Shown in pieces: positions 18,123 to 27,599 of a stretch of 64,000 nucleotides of DNA. Location of the stretch: the NCBI GenBank assembly GCA_905369775.1, contig CAJPJR010000001.1, positions 91,900 to 155,899 on the forward strand, given 5' to 3'. The DNA comes from Prevotellaceae bacterium UBA1746. GTDB taxonomy: Bacteria > Bacteroidota > Bacteroidia > Bacteroidales > Bacteroidaceae. The position numbers and the translations under genes are program-made. The notes below the pieces were generated by a model. That model was not told the DNA's origin, did no database searches, and worked only from the letters and a program-made list of their open reading frames with translations. Each line of letters starts with the position of its first letter. The stretch's first letter is position 1.

Positions 18123-18239
18123 GTTCACGATCTCACGCAGTAGTATCCCACACAATGTGAGATCTACTGAGTAAACGTTCCATTCCTCAGTTGTTTGTCT
18201 CGAAAGAGACAACAACAAAGAATATAGGACGATGAAATA

Positions 18240-18282
18240 GGAGTCCGTATCAGACGAAAGTCATGATACGGACTCCTTTTTT
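18240..18282 (+). terminator. Terminator after the giant secreted protein
   Basis: A 13-bp perfect stem, GGAGTCCGTATCA (18240-18252) with TGATACGGACTCC (18264-18276), is followed by six T at 18277-18282. It lies 118 bases after the stop codon. Confidence 0.9.
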
Positions 18283-18436
18283 GTTTGTACCTATATCAAT
18301 GAGTCAGCAGATAATTCTTTTTCATAGCCTCATTTACCGGGCATTCTTCCAAGGATATATTCAACCTAAGTTTTGTGCAAGACACATCTAGCTCGCCAAA
18401 ACATCTCTACTGTCTAGGAAAGACCTCGATAACGCA

Positions 18437-18474
18437 TAAAATAAGGCTGAAGCCCATTAATGGGGTTCAGCCTT
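18437..18474 (-). terminator. Probable terminator for the DUF3109-ung-speA run
   Basis: Arms AAGGCTGAA-G-CCC (18443-18455) and GGGG-TTCAGCCTT (18462-18474) pair with one mismatch. On the minus strand the stem is followed by TTTTAT. It lies 106 bases beyond the DUF3109 stop. The remaining bases of the 18123-18579 spacer show nothing else. Confidence 0.6.
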
Positions 18475-18579
18475 TAAGGAGAAGAACAAAGCTGTTCGTG
18501 TCCCTTACCTTGAAAGGATTAGGATTGATGTTTCAGGATACGTTACATTCCGCACAAGATCAGGAGCCGCGCGCACAAT

Positions 18580-19179
18580 TTACTCTTCAAACAAACCGTC
18601 GTGACGCAACAACTCTACCAAAGCTTCGAGTTCCGCGTACCATTCGGTGCCAAAACGACGAATAAGCGGATCGCGGAGAAAACGATAGATGGGTAAACGC
18701 AGTTCACGCCCTTTCTTCACCGCAGGAGCGCAAACAGACCAACGATGATAGTTCAGTGCCACTGTACCGTTGGAAAGGGTTTGCTCACGAATGGGATAGA
18801 GCGCACAACTAATCGGCTTCGGCCAATCGATTCTTCCCTCACGAAAAGCACAATCCGTGGCACAAAGACAAATACCATCCTCGTCGTAGCGCGCAAAACA
18901 ACATTCGCGCCCACCGACAATGCTCGTTACCAAATCGCCATCACTGTCACGATAAGCAACGCCCTGCTTATCCAAAATCTTGCGGGCACGCGGATCGAGT
19001 TGCATGCGCACAGCAGGTAGCACACGCTCGAGTTCACGGCATTCCTCGGCCGTGACTGGCGCACCGGCTTCACCTTCGACGCAGCATGCCCCGCCACAAG
19101 CAGAGAGGTCACAGCAAAAATATTCAGTAAAAATATCGGGAGACAAAAGAACGTCACCCACTTGAAGAATTGGGAGCAT
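18580..19179 (-). CDS. DUF3109 family Cys-rich protein
   Basis: 199 aa. The N-terminal CDLSACGGACCVEGEAGAPV motif and the later ECCF, CLCATDCAF and ISCALYP cysteines match the DUF3109 family of Bacteroidetes, which is related to the YkgJ-type putative Fe/Zn-binding CxxxCxxCC proteins. The cysteine pattern (about ten Cys) suggests metal or Fe-S binding; the function is unknown. Last gene of a minus-strand run (topA, aroK, speA, ung, this gene), 92 bases after ung, and followed by a probable terminator. The start at 19179 places the first conserved motif at about residue 22, as expected for the family. Confidence 0.85.
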   Translation of the reverse strand: MLPILQVGDVLLSPDIFTEYFCCDLSACGGACCVEGEAGAPVTAEECRELERVLPAVRMQLDPRARKILDKQGVAYRDSDGDLVTSIVGGRECCFARYDEDGICLCATDCAFREGRIDWPKPISCALYPIREQTLSNGTVALNYHRWSVCAPAVKKGRELRLPIYRFLRDPLIRRFGTEWYAELEALVELLRHDGLFEE

Positions 19180-19271
19180 GGAAATATAATCCCTCGGGGG
19201 AAGAAGGAAAAACAGTTGAGTTCAAAAAACGGTAGCCGCAAAAACACACCCTTCCGCACTTGGGTTATGTC

Positions 19272-19931
19272 TTACCAACTGATGGGCTGCAAGCCGTGTG
19301 TCGCAAGATAGGCGTTCGCCTGCGAGAAAGGATGCGAACCGAAGAAGCCACGGTAGGCAGAAAGCGGAGAGGGATGCGGTGCAGTAAGGATGCAATGACG
19401 CGAACGATCGATAAGTGCCGCCTTACGTCCGGCGTACGCCCCCCAAAGGAGGAACACAAGGTGTTCTCTTTGAGAGGAGAGCGCACGAATTGCCGCATCG
19501 GTGAAGGTTTCCCACCCACGTCCCTGGTGCGAACCGGCAGCGCCGGCCCGAACCGTAAGCGTTGCATTGAGCAAAAGCACACCTTGGTCAGCCCAACGCC
19601 GCAAACTGCCAGATGTCGGTACGGGAACGCCAAGATCATCGTGCAATTCCTTAAAGATGTTTTGCAACGAAGGAGGTGGAGGCACGCCATCGCGCACCGA
19701 AAAACAGAGACCTTCAGCCTGGCCTGCACCATGATAAGGATCCTGACCGAGGAGCACGACTTTGACTTCCGAAAAAGGACAACGATCAAAGGCAGCAAAG
19801 ATTTCGCCGGCGGGAGGATAGCAGGTGCCTGCAGCATATTCGGCGCGGACAAATTCGGTGAGCGCTGAAAAATAGGGAGCAGAAAATTCCGACGCGAGCG
19901 CCTCGCGCCAAGAAGGGTGAATACGGATCAT
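19272..19931 (-). CDS. ung: Uracil-DNA glycosylase (family 1)
   Basis: Removes uracil from DNA, starting base-excision repair. 219 aa, full length. The water-activating Asp motif GQDPYHGAGQAEGLCFSV and the DNA-intercalation motif HPSPLSAYRGFFG with the catalytic His are intact. It starts 21 bases after the speA stop, so it is probably cotranscribed with speA and aroK. Confidence 0.96.
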   Translation of the reverse strand: MIRIHPSWREALASEFSAPYFSALTEFVRAEYAAGTCYPPAGEIFAAFDRCPFSEVKVVLLGQDPYHGAGQAEGLCFSVRDGVPPPPSLQNIFKELHDDLGVPVPTSGSLRRWADQGVLLLNATLTVRAGAAGSHQGRGWETFTDAAIRALSSQREHLVFLLWGAYAGRKAALIDRSRHCILTAPHPSPLSAYRGFFGSHPFSQANAYLATHGLQPISW

Positions 19932-19952
19932 GGATCGGGCAAACTAAAAAAC

Positions 19953-21845
19953 TTACTCGAGATAGGTGTAACCGTAAAGTCCCGCGCGGTAAGTAGAAAT
20001 AAACTCCTTACCTTCTTCGATCGTGATCTTTCGTTCGTTCACGGCTTTCGTCACCCACGATTCGAGACGGCGCACCAGTCGTTTGGGATCGTATTGCACG
20101 TATTCGAGCACATCGGCCACCGTTTCGCCGTCGATCGTCTTGTCGATGGAATAACCATCGGCGTCGACGGTGATATGTACCGCATTGGTGTCACCGAACA
20201 AGTTGTGCATGTTACCAAGAATCTCTTGATAGGCACCCACAAGGAAAACGCCGATGTAATACCGATCGCCCATGCGGAAAGTATGCAGGGGAATGTAATT
20301 GGTCTGCTGGTTGTGGTTGACGTAAGTCGTGATCTTTCCGTCGCTGTCACAAGAGATGTCCTGAATTGTGGCGTTGCGATCGGGGCGTTCGTCGAGCCGT
20401 TGGATCGGCATGATGGGAAAGAGCTGATCGATGGCCCAATGGTCGGGAAGCGACTGGAAGAGAGAGAAGTTGCAAAAATACTTCTCCGACATCATTTTGT
20501 CCAACTTCCGCAGTTCATCGGGCGCATGCTTGAGATGATGAGAAAGGTCTACCACTTCTGAGCAGATGCTCCAATAGAGACTTTCGATCTGCGCGCGGGT
20601 ACGGAGATCGATGAGTCCATGACGGAAAAGATCGAGCGCTTCTTCGCGAATATCTTCGGCGTCGTGCCAGTCTTCGAGCATCGAACGCGTCGACAATTTA
20701 TCCCAAATTTCGGTGAGATCGTGCACCAACTTGTGGTCATCTTCTGCGGGATGAAAATCCTCGTCCATGTGAGGCACTTCGGTCGTTTCGAGCACCTCGA
20801 GAATCAGCACCGAGTGGTGAGCCGTGAGCGAGCGTCCGCCCTCGGTAATGATGTTGGGATGAGGAATATCGTTCTTATTAGCCGCTTCAACCAGGGTGTA
20901 AACAATGTCGTTGACGTATTCCTGTACACTGTAGTTGACCGAGCTTTCGGAGTTAGACGAGCGCGTACCGTCATAGTCCACGCCCAGTCCGCCACCACAA
21001 TCGACAAATTCGATGTTGAAGCCCATTTTGCGCAACTGCACATAGTATTGTGCCATCTCGCGCAACGCAATGCTGATGAGACGGATTTTGGGAATCTGAC
21101 TACCGATGTGGAAGTGAATGAGCCGAAGGCAATCGCTCAAGCCCTTCTCTTCGAGCAATGTCAGGGCCTGAAGCAGTTCCGAACTGTTGAGCCCGAACTT
21201 TGAAGCGTCGCCGCCCGAACTCTCCCATTTACCCATGGAACGACTCGCCAGTTTGATGCGAATACCGAGGTTGGGGCGCACGCCCATTTTCTCGGCCGTG
21301 CGCGCAATGATTTCAAGCTCATGCAGTTTCTCGATCACCAAAAACACCCGCTTTCCCATTTTCTGGGCAAGCAGTGCCAACTCAATGAAGTTTTGGTCTT
21401 TGTGTCCGTTGCAAACGATGACCGAATCGGAGTCCATGTTCGTCGCCAACACTGCATGCAGCTCAGGTTTGGAACCGCATTCGAGTCCGAGGTTGTATTT
21501 CTTGCCGTGTGAGATGATTTCCTCCACGACGGGGCGCATCTGATTAACCTTGATCGGATAGATGATTAAATGCTCCCCGCGGTAGTCATATTCTTTCTCG
21601 GCACGCTCAAAACAGTCGGCCGTTTTTTCGATGCGGTTGTCGAGTATGTCGGGGAAACGGAGCAAAACCGGAGCGGTGATGTCGCGTTCGGCTAATTCGT
21701 CGACCACTTCGCGAAGGTCAATGCGGACATTGTCTTTGCGCGGACAAACGTAAGCGTGACCCAATTCGTTGATGCCGAAATAGTTCACGCCCCAGCCTTT
21801 GATGTTGTAGAGTTCTTCGGAGTCTTCAATACGCCATTTTCTCAT
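19953..21845 (-). CDS. speA: Biosynthetic arginine decarboxylase
   Basis: PLP-dependent fold-III decarboxylase that converts arginine to agmatine, the first step of the arginine route to putrescine and spermidine. 630 aa, normal for SpeA. The PLP-lysine motif YPIKVNQ, HIGSQ, the EGGRSLTAHHSV segment and the second-subunit catalytic Cys motif DISCDSDG are all visible. The ATG at 21845 (MRKWRIEDSEELY) is preferred; the upstream frame extension is Phe/Pro rich and unconserved. It lies 63 bases after aroK and 21 bases before ung. Confidence 0.95.
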   Translation of the reverse strand: MRKWRIEDSEELYNIKGWGVNYFGINELGHAYVCPRKDNVRIDLREVVDELAERDITAPVLLRFPDILDNRIEKTADCFERAEKEYDYRGEHLIIYPIKVNQMRPVVEEIISHGKKYNLGLECGSKPELHAVLATNMDSDSVIVCNGHKDQNFIELALLAQKMGKRVFLVIEKLHELEIIARTAEKMGVRPNLGIRIKLASRSMGKWESSGGDASKFGLNSSELLQALTLLEEKGLSDCLRLIHFHIGSQIPKIRLISIALREMAQYYVQLRKMGFNIEFVDCGGGLGVDYDGTRSSNSESSVNYSVQEYVNDIVYTLVEAANKNDIPHPNIITEGGRSLTAHHSVLILEVLETTEVPHMDEDFHPAEDDHKLVHDLTEIWDKLSTRSMLEDWHDAEDIREEALDLFRHGLIDLRTRAQIESLYWSICSEVVDLSHHLKHAPDELRKLDKMMSEKYFCNFSLFQSLPDHWAIDQLFPIMPIQRLDERPDRNATIQDISCDSDGKITTYVNHNQQTNYIPLHTFRMGDRYYIGVFLVGAYQEILGNMHNLFGDTNAVHITVDADGYSIDKTIDGETVADVLEYVQYDPKRLVRRLESWVTKAVNERKITIEEGKEFISTYRAGLYGYTYLE

Positions 21846-21908
21846 CGTGCGGATCGTATATGCGGGAAAGGGGAATTTGTGGGATAAAAAGGGGAAAGGA
21901 AAGTACAC

Positions 21909-22454
21909 TCAGCTCCGGTCTGCAAGCTCGGCCTCAAGCGCAGCAATAATGCACTGTGAGATGCGTCCGATCTTTTCGGGAGTGTCGAGCGGATGCACCT
22001 CCACTGTGTGGTGGGCACGCTCATAGTAGGGACGGCGCTCAGCCAGTTGCGCAGTGACAAAGGCACGCAGTTCGTCGGGACTCTTGCCTTCGAGCAACGG
22101 CCGTCGTCCCTTACTGACGCTCAGATGCGCACAAACCGTGTCGGCATCGGCACTCAAATAGACCGTATGCGCGACCTGGTTGAGAAAATCCATATTGTCG
22201 AAGTGCGCGGGCGTACCCCCGCCACAGGAAAGGACAATGTCTTCAAACTGCGCCACCTCGTGCAGCATACGCCGCTCGAGTTCGCGGAAACGAGCTTCGC
22301 CTTCCTCGGCGAAGATGGCCGAGACGCGCTTATGAAAGCGCTCTTCGATATACCAATCGAGATCATAGAAGCGCAGACCCAAACGTCGGGCGAGATCACG
22401 CCCGACGGTGGTTTTGCCCACGCACATGTAGCCGATCAAAGCGATGCACTTCAT
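21909..22454 (-). CDS. aroK: Shikimate kinase
   Basis: ATP-dependent phosphorylation of shikimate in the chorismate pathway. 181 aa. Walker A is GYMCVGKTTVG, the shikimate-binding DLDWYIEER segment and the SCGGGTP motif are present, and the lid Arg region KGRRPLL follows. The ATG at 22454 is only 5 bases beyond the topA stop, so the two are tightly coupled. The longer open frame starting at 22556 would overlap topA and is not used. Confidence 0.94.
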   Translation of the reverse strand: MKCIALIGYMCVGKTTVGRDLARRLGLRFYDLDWYIEERFHKRVSAIFAEEGEARFRELERRMLHEVAQFEDIVLSCGGGTPAHFDNMDFLNQVAHTVYLSADADTVCAHLSVSKGRRPLLEGKSPDELRAFVTAQLAERRPYYERAHHTVEVHPLDTPEKIGRISQCIIAALEAELADRS

Positions 22455-22459
22455 GGTCT

Positions 22460-24838
22460 CTACTTGCTGCTCTTTTTCGTCGTGCGGCGGCGAGTCGTAG
22501 CCTTGGCCGCCTTTTTGGTTGTCGACTTCGTACCGGCTTCGATGAGCGCGCGACATTCCTCGAGCGTCAGTTCCGCAGCGTGTTCCGCACGGTCCTTCGG
22601 AATCTTGTAGTTCTTGCCCTTATACTTGATGTAAGGACCGTAACGACCGTTGAGCACTTCGAGTTCAGGTTCTTCCTCGAAAGCGAGCAAATGACTCTTC
22701 GCATCGGTTTCGCGCTTCGCCAGAATGAGTTCAATTCCCCGTTCGAGTGTGATCGTAAGGGGATCCTCGTCTTTGGGGATCGAGACATATTTCCGATCAT
22801 GCTGCACGTAAGGGCCGAAGCGACCGGCACCCACCGTGACAGGCAGGTCTTCGAAGGTGCCGAGTTCGCGAGGGAGTTTGCAAAGTTCGAGCGCCTCTTC
22901 GAGCGTGATGGTCGCGATGCTTTGATCGGGAGCCAGACGCGCGAAACGAGGTTTGTCGTCGCCCTCTCCGCCGCCGATTTGCACCATCGGACCGAAACGC
23001 CCGATTTTCACACTCACCGGTTTGCCCGTCGCGGGGTCAGTGCCGAGATGGCGTTCGCCCACGCGTGTGTCGCTGCGTTCCGAGAGCACGGTCTCCACCT
23101 GGGGTTCCAGGTCGCCGTAGAATGTGCGGATCAGTTCGGTCCAATCCTTTTCGCCCTCGGCCACCAAGTCGAAATCGTGTTCCACGTTCGCCGTGAAATT
23201 GTAATCCATGATTTCGGGGAACTTCTCCATGAGGAAGTCGTTGACCACAATCCCCGTGTCGGTGGGAACGAGCTTACCGCGATCGCTGCCGTAGTTCTCA
23301 CTACTCTGCTCGGTGACGATGTCCTTGCCCGTGAGCGTGACCAAAGTCACCGGACGCGGCTTACCTTCGTTCTCTCCCCGACGCACGTATTCGCGCTGTT
23401 GGATGGTCGAAATCGTAGGCGCGTACGTCGAAGGACGCCCGATGCCGAGTTCTTCGAGTTTGTGCACCAGCGAAGCTTCGCTGTAGCGTGCAGGCGGCAG
23501 CGAATAGCGCTGGCGTGCCGTGATCGTCTGGCGGTGCAGCTCCTGCCCCTCTGTCATAGGAGGGAGCAGTCCTTCGGCGGCCAGGTTTTCTGCCGATTCG
23601 TTCTCGTTGTCTTCGAAGCTCTCGCGATACACACGCAGGAAACCTTCGAACTTCACCACCTCGCCGGTGGCCACAAAATGGTGTTCACTTCCTTCCACGT
23701 CGACCAGCACCGTGGTGCGTTCCAACTGCGCATCGGCCATCTGACAAGCCACGGTGCGCTTCCAAATCAAATCGTAGAGTCGCTTTTCCTGTGCCGTGCC
23801 CTTGATTTCGCTTCGGCGCATGTCGGTGGGGCGAATGGCTTCGTGCGCTTCTTGCGCGCCCTTCGCATGCGTGTGGTAACGTCGACGCTGATGGTAGTCT
23901 GCGCCCATGAGTTCGGTGATTACCGGCCCAACCGTGTTGAGACAAAGGTCGGAAAGGTTCATCGAGTCGGTACGCATGTAGGTGATCAAACCCGCTTCAT
24001 AGAGCTTTTGCGCCACGCGCATGGTCGTGCCCACCGCAAAACCGATTTTTCGTGCAGCTTCCTGCTGCAGGGTCGACGTGGTGAAAGGCGGTGCCGGACT
24101 GCGTTTCGAGGGTTTCGTGGCAATGGAGCCGATGGTGAAACGCGCATTTTTGCACTGTTCGAGGAAGGCCTGTGCTTCGTCGGCCGTGGCAAAACGGTGG
24201 TTGAGTTCGGCTTCCAGTTGTGCCGTTTGTCCGTCGGCACCGTCCACGGTGAAACGCGCCGTCACGCGGTAGTTGCTTTCACTTGCGAACGCGGCGATCT
24301 CGCGTTCGCGCTCCACGATGAGCCGCACCGTCACGCTCTGCACACGCCCGGCCGAGAGACCGGCGCGCACTTTGTGCCAGAGCACGGGCGAGAGGCGGAA
24401 ACCCACCAAGCGGTCGAGCACGCGACGCGCTTGTTGCGCATCGACCAGATTCAGGTCGATGGTGCGCGGGTGCTCGATGGCATCGAGAATGGCCGGTTTC
24501 GTGATTTCGTGAAACACGATGCGGCGCGCTGTGGTCGGGTCGAGTTTGAGCACTTCCGCGAGGTGCCAAGAGATGGCTTCACCCTCGCGGTCCTCATCGG
24601 AAGCCAACCAGATGGTTTCGCTCTTCTTGGCTTGGGCGCGCAGCTCGCTCACCACTTTTTTCTTATCGTCGGGAATTATATAGACGGGCGCAAAAGTCTT
24701 CGGGTTCACACCGAAATCTTTTTTCGCCAAATCGCGGATGTGGCCGAAACTCGACATCACCTTAAAATCGTCGCCAAGGAAGCGCTCGATGGTTTTGGCC
24801 TTCGCCGGGCTCTCCACGATCACTAAATTCTTCTGCAT
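22460..24838 (-). CDS. topA: DNA topoisomerase I
   Basis: Type IA topoisomerase that relaxes negative supercoils. 792 aa. TOPRIM motifs (VIVESPAKAKT at residue 6 onward and DEDREGEAISWHL) and the active-site Tyr motif GLITYMRTDS are intact. Instead of Cys4 zinc fingers the C-terminus carries Toprim-Crpt style repeats (FGPMVQIG, FGPYVQHD, YGPYIKYK) and ends in a Lys/Arg/Thr-rich tail of about 25 residues, suited to non-specific DNA contact. First gene of the minus-strand run; driven by a near-perfect promoter at 24860-24891. Confidence 0.97.
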   Translation of the reverse strand: MQKNLVIVESPAKAKTIERFLGDDFKVMSSFGHIRDLAKKDFGVNPKTFAPVYIIPDDKKKVVSELRAQAKKSETIWLASDEDREGEAISWHLAEVLKLDPTTARRIVFHEITKPAILDAIEHPRTIDLNLVDAQQARRVLDRLVGFRLSPVLWHKVRAGLSAGRVQSVTVRLIVEREREIAAFASESNYRVTARFTVDGADGQTAQLEAELNHRFATADEAQAFLEQCKNARFTIGSIATKPSKRSPAPPFTTSTLQQEAARKIGFAVGTTMRVAQKLYEAGLITYMRTDSMNLSDLCLNTVGPVITELMGADYHQRRRYHTHAKGAQEAHEAIRPTDMRRSEIKGTAQEKRLYDLIWKRTVACQMADAQLERTTVLVDVEGSEHHFVATGEVVKFEGFLRVYRESFEDNENESAENLAAEGLLPPMTEGQELHRQTITARQRYSLPPARYSEASLVHKLEELGIGRPSTYAPTISTIQQREYVRRGENEGKPRPVTLVTLTGKDIVTEQSSENYGSDRGKLVPTDTGIVVNDFLMEKFPEIMDYNFTANVEHDFDLVAEGEKDWTELIRTFYGDLEPQVETVLSERSDTRVGERHLGTDPATGKPVSVKIGRFGPMVQIGGGEGDDKPRFARLAPDQSIATITLEEALELCKLPRELGTFEDLPVTVGAGRFGPYVQHDRKYVSIPKDEDPLTITLERGIELILAKRETDAKSHLLAFEEEPELEVLNGRYGPYIKYKGKNYKIPKDRAEHAAELTLEECRALIEAGTKSTTKKAAKATTRRRTTKKSSK

Positions 24839-24859
24839 ATACTGTTTTTATTTTGGGTG

Positions 24860-24891
24860 CAAAAATACGCTTGCCACCTCGATACACCAAA
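24860..24891 (-). promoter_or_regulatory. topA promoter
   Basis: On the minus strand: TTTG at 24891-24888, a 20-base spacer, TATTTTTG at 24867-24860. Exact Bacteroidetes consensus; the leader to the topA ATG is about 15 bases. Confidence 0.85.
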
Positions 24892-24925
24892 TAAATCTGC
24901 CCTTTTTTCCCTTCCCACTCATCTT

Positions 24926-24969
24926 ATAATAAGAGAACGCGCCGCCGGTGTCGCAAAACACCGACGGCG
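24926..24969 (-). terminator. Possible terminator after ybeY
   Basis: A 12-bp stem with one mismatch (arms 24940-24951 and 24958-24969) around CGCAAA. On the minus strand it is followed by GCGTTCTCTTATTA, only moderately T-rich. It lies 75 bases beyond the ybeY stop. Confidence 0.5.
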
Positions 24970-25044
24970 AGCAAGAAGCTGCGCTTGAATGCACCTCGCT
25001 GCGCAACAAGCGAAACGGAAAAACAGCGCCTCGTTTTTGCGGCC

Positions 25045-25455
25045 TCAGCGCAAGGCCAGCGCGGCGTTTTCGGCCGCTTCCATGATTTCCCGTTCGCCCG
25101 GACCTTTGTCGTTGATGCCCACCAGATGCAACACCCCGTGCACCAGCACGCGATGCAATTCTTCATCATACGGGCGCCCGAACAGCTCGGCATTTGAGCG
25201 CACAGTGTCGAGCGAGATATAGAGGTCGCCCGAGAGGACATCGCCGCCGCTGTAGTCGAACGTGATGATATCGGTGTAGTAATCGTGCTGAAGATAGCGA
25301 CGATTCACCTCGAGAATTTCCTCATCGTCGCAAAACACATAGTTCACCTCCCCTAAACGGCGGCCGTGCGACGCCACGACACGTCGCAGCCAAGCGGTTT
25401 CGCGGGCCACATCGAGTGCGGGAACCGGGAGGGAGAGCGCATTGAAAGTGATCAT
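25045..25455 (-). CDS. ybeY: Endoribonuclease YbeY (rRNA maturation)
   Basis: Metal-dependent single-strand endoribonuclease in 16S rRNA 3'-end processing and ribosome quality control. 136 aa. The zinc motif is HGVLHLVGINDKG: the first two His are present, but the third ligand position of the classical H-x3-H-x5-H is Asp here, as I recall for Bacteroidetes members. The DIITFDY strand and the N-terminal NYVFCDDEEI segment fit the family. It follows ruvB by 21 bases, so the two are one operon. Confidence 0.93.
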   Translation of the reverse strand: MITFNALSLPVPALDVARETAWLRRVVASHGRRLGEVNYVFCDDEEILEVNRRYLQHDYYTDIITFDYSGGDVLSGDLYISLDTVRSNAELFGRPYDEELHRVLVHGVLHLVGINDKGPGEREIMEAAENAALALR

Positions 25456-25476
25456 AACTAACTGTGGATCGTTGAC

Positions 25477-26517
25477 TTAAAACAAAGACGGTTCGCTCGC
25501 GTCGACCCCATAGGGCGTCCGACCGAGATGGGTGTAGGCCAATTCCGTGACCTCGCGTCCGCGCGGAGTGCGGCGAATAAAACCTTCTTTGATCAAGAAG
25601 GGTTCATACACTTCCTCCACCGTGCCGGCGTCCTCGCCGATCGCCGTGGCGATGGTCGTGACGCCCACCGGACCACCCTTAAACTTATCGATGATGGTGG
25701 TGAGAATTTTGTTGTCGATCTCGTCGAGCCCGAAACGGTCGATGTTGAGGGCTTCGAGGGCAAAGCGGGCAATGGGCACATCGATGCCGCCGTCGCCTTT
25801 CACCTCCGCAAAGTCGCGCACGCGGCGCAACAAGGCATTGGCGATACGCGGCGTGCCGCGCGAACGTCCCGCCACTTCGGCCGCCGCTTTCGGGTCCATG
25901 GGCACACCCAGAATGTGCGCCGACCGCTGCACGATGTCGCAAAGTGTGGTGGCGTCGTAATATTCCAGGTGGAGGTTGATGCCGAAACGGGCGCGAAGGG
26001 GTGCGGTGAGCAACCCGCTGCGCGTGGTGGCGCCCACCAGTGTGAAGGGATTGAGGTCGATCTGAATGGAGCGCGCCGAAGGCCCTTTGTCGATCATGAT
26101 GTCGATCCGGTAGTCCTCCATCGCCGAATACAGATATTCTTCCACCACGGGCGAAAGCCGGTGAATCTCGTCGATGAACAGCACGTCGTTGGGTTCCAAG
26201 GCGGTGAGCAGTCCCGCCAAGTCACCGGGCTTGTCGAGCACCGGACCGGAAGTAAGTTTGAAACCCACCCCCAGTTCGTTGGCGATGATATTGGAAAGCG
26301 TCGTCTTGCCCAGCCCCGGAGGACCGTGCAACAGGGTGTGGTCGAGCGGTTCGCCGCGACGGCGGGCGGCTTCCACAAAAACGCGCAGATTGTCGACCAC
26401 CTTGGTCTGACCGGTGAAATCGTCGAACGAAAGCGGGCGCAAGGCGTTTTCAAACTCACGGTCGGTCGAGGGGGGAGCCTGCTGCTCGGAGCGGATGTCG
26501 AAGGTATCTTCTGTCAT
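25477..26517 (-). CDS. ruvB: Holliday junction branch-migration ATPase RuvB
   Basis: AAA+ hexameric motor that drives branch migration with RuvA. 346 aa. Walker A HGPPGLGKTT, Walker B LFIDEIHRL, sensor/Arg-finger region GATTRSGLLTAPLRARFG and the C-terminal winged helix with EEVYEPFLIKEGFI are intact. Full length. Neither ruvA nor ruvC is adjacent. Upstream by 81 bases is a small lipoprotein gene in the same direction. Confidence 0.97.
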   Translation of the reverse strand: MTEDTFDIRSEQQAPPSTDREFENALRPLSFDDFTGQTKVVDNLRVFVEAARRRGEPLDHTLLHGPPGLGKTTLSNIIANELGVGFKLTSGPVLDKPGDLAGLLTALEPNDVLFIDEIHRLSPVVEEYLYSAMEDYRIDIMIDKGPSARSIQIDLNPFTLVGATTRSGLLTAPLRARFGINLHLEYYDATTLCDIVQRSAHILGVPMDPKAAAEVAGRSRGTPRIANALLRRVRDFAEVKGDGGIDVPIARFALEALNIDRFGLDEIDNKILTTIIDKFKGGPVGVTTIATAIGEDAGTVEEVYEPFLIKEGFIRRTPRGREVTELAYTHLGRTPYGVDASEPSLF

Positions 26518-26598
26518 AAGGAGAAACGTGGACTTACGATAGGGGGAGTGGGCGGGTCGGTCTTCGGGGAAACGACCCGGCGAAAAGGAGGAGGCGAA

Positions 26599-27030
26599 TC
26601 AGGGCGCGAGCGGTTGCACACGGCACACGAATTCGAGACTGTCGTCGTGGTGCAAGTCGAGCGCATGATAGTTGCTCACGATGCGATAGGTGCGGATGCT
26701 GAATTCCACAGTGCGCCCCATCGTGAAATTTGCGTTGGGAAGATCGCGCTTGTCCACATAGACCGTGCGACGCACCGACGGCACACGCAGCGTGTCGGAC
26801 ACCGACGGCGAGGCCGTGAGCACAATTTGCACCTCGTCGCCGCAATCGCAACTGTAGCGCACGCGCCCGGCGTAGCGCCCGGCAGGCGCCGTGTGCCACT
26901 GCTCGGGTTCCGGACAGACGGGATCGGGATCGGGCGCATCGTGGTCGCAACCGACGCCGCAGCACAGCGCGAAGAGAAAAACCAGGGGGGCGAAGACCGA
27001 AGGCCAACGCCGAGAGCATACATTCTGCAT
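26599..27030 (-). CDS. Hypothetical lipoprotein or secreted protein
   Basis: 143 aa, not recognised. The N-terminus is a short Arg-containing head, a hydrophobic core (VFAPLVFLFALCC) and a Cys at about residue 28 (CGVGC followed by Asp), compatible with a lipoprotein signal although the lipobox is imperfect. The mature part is beta-rich with an acidic Pro/Asp linker and a CDCGDE motif near residue 60. The ATG at 27030 is chosen because it places the hydrophobic core at the N-terminus. It sits between the rpsT terminator (27121-27156) and ruvB. A real coding gene is likely but not certain. Confidence 0.6.
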   Translation of the reverse strand: MQNVCSRRWPSVFAPLVFLFALCCGVGCDHDAPDPDPVCPEPEQWHTAPAGRYAGRVRYSCDCGDEVQIVLTASPSVSDTLRVPSVRRTVYVDKRDLPNANFTMGRTVEFSIRTYRIVSNYHALDLHHDDSLEFVCRVQPLAP

Positions 27031-27120
27031 GAGCGAGGAGAATTGGGTGCCGCTCTCCTTGCACTGCCGTTCGCTTCGGTTCGGCAACAAGCAATGCGGC
27101 GGGGGCTGCCACACCAAACG

Positions 27121-27156
27121 AAAAAAACGGAGTCAGCGCCCGAGGGTGCGACTCCG
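27121..27156 (-). terminator. rpsT terminator
   Basis: On the minus strand the stem ACGGAGTC/GACTCCGT (27156-27149 and 27133-27126) continues into an inner GC stem and is followed by a run of T (A at 27121-27126 on plus). Confidence 0.88.
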
Positions 27157-27181
27157 TGTGTATCGAGATCTGTCGGCCGTA

Positions 27182-27436
27182 TCAGGCGAGCTTGCTCACA
27201 TGGAGCATGATGCTCGACTTGATGTTCGAAGCCTTGTTCTTGTGAATGATGTTCGTCTTAGCGAGCTTGTCGAGCATCTTCTGCACTTTGGGGAGAAGTT
27301 CTACGGCAGCAGCCTTGTCGGTCGTGGCGCGGAGCTTGCGCACGGCGTTACGCATCGTCTTGGCATAGTAGCGATTGTGCAAGCGACGAGTGGCGGTCTG
27401 ACGAATTCTTTTCACAGAGGATTTGTGATTTGCCAT
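27182..27436 (-). CDS. rpsT: 30S ribosomal protein S20
   Basis: Primary-binding small-subunit protein, 84 aa, highly basic and helical. The N-terminus MANHKSSVKRIRQ, the NRYYAKTMRNAVRKLR segment and the C-terminal NIIHKNKASNIKS segment are typical of S20. It has its own strong terminator. A poor -7-like element (TATTTCTG on the minus strand at 27459-27466, one mismatch) is the only promoter hint upstream. Confidence 0.97.
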   Translation of the reverse strand: MANHKSSVKRIRQTATRRLHNRYYAKTMRNAVRKLRATTDKAAAVELLPKVQKMLDKLAKTNIIHKNKASNIKSSIMLHVSKLA

Positions 27437-27549
27437 TTTGAATTGAATTTTGTTTGTTCAGAAATATAGAATTGACTACCGGCACTCTTCAGCAGGAGGA
27501 AAATAGGCGTCTCGCGACGATGCTGCTTCAGACGTTACCTGGATTGTGT

Positions 27550-27583
27550 TCTAAAACAAAGCGGGGAATTCTTGCGAACTCCC
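27550..27583 (-). terminator. Terminator after tRNA-Glu
   Basis: Arms GGGGAATTC (27562-27570) and GAACTCCCC (27575-27583), loop TTGC, one mismatch. On the minus strand it is followed by GCTTTGTTTTAG. It separates tRNA-Glu from rpsT. Confidence 0.65.
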
Positions 27584-27599
27584 CACAGTCGATTATTTT

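Noticed and set aside
22580..24826. 748-codon open frame antisense to topA
   Set aside because: Shadow frame in GC-rich DNA; low-complexity His/Arg/Phe-rich product, while the minus strand encodes intact TopA.
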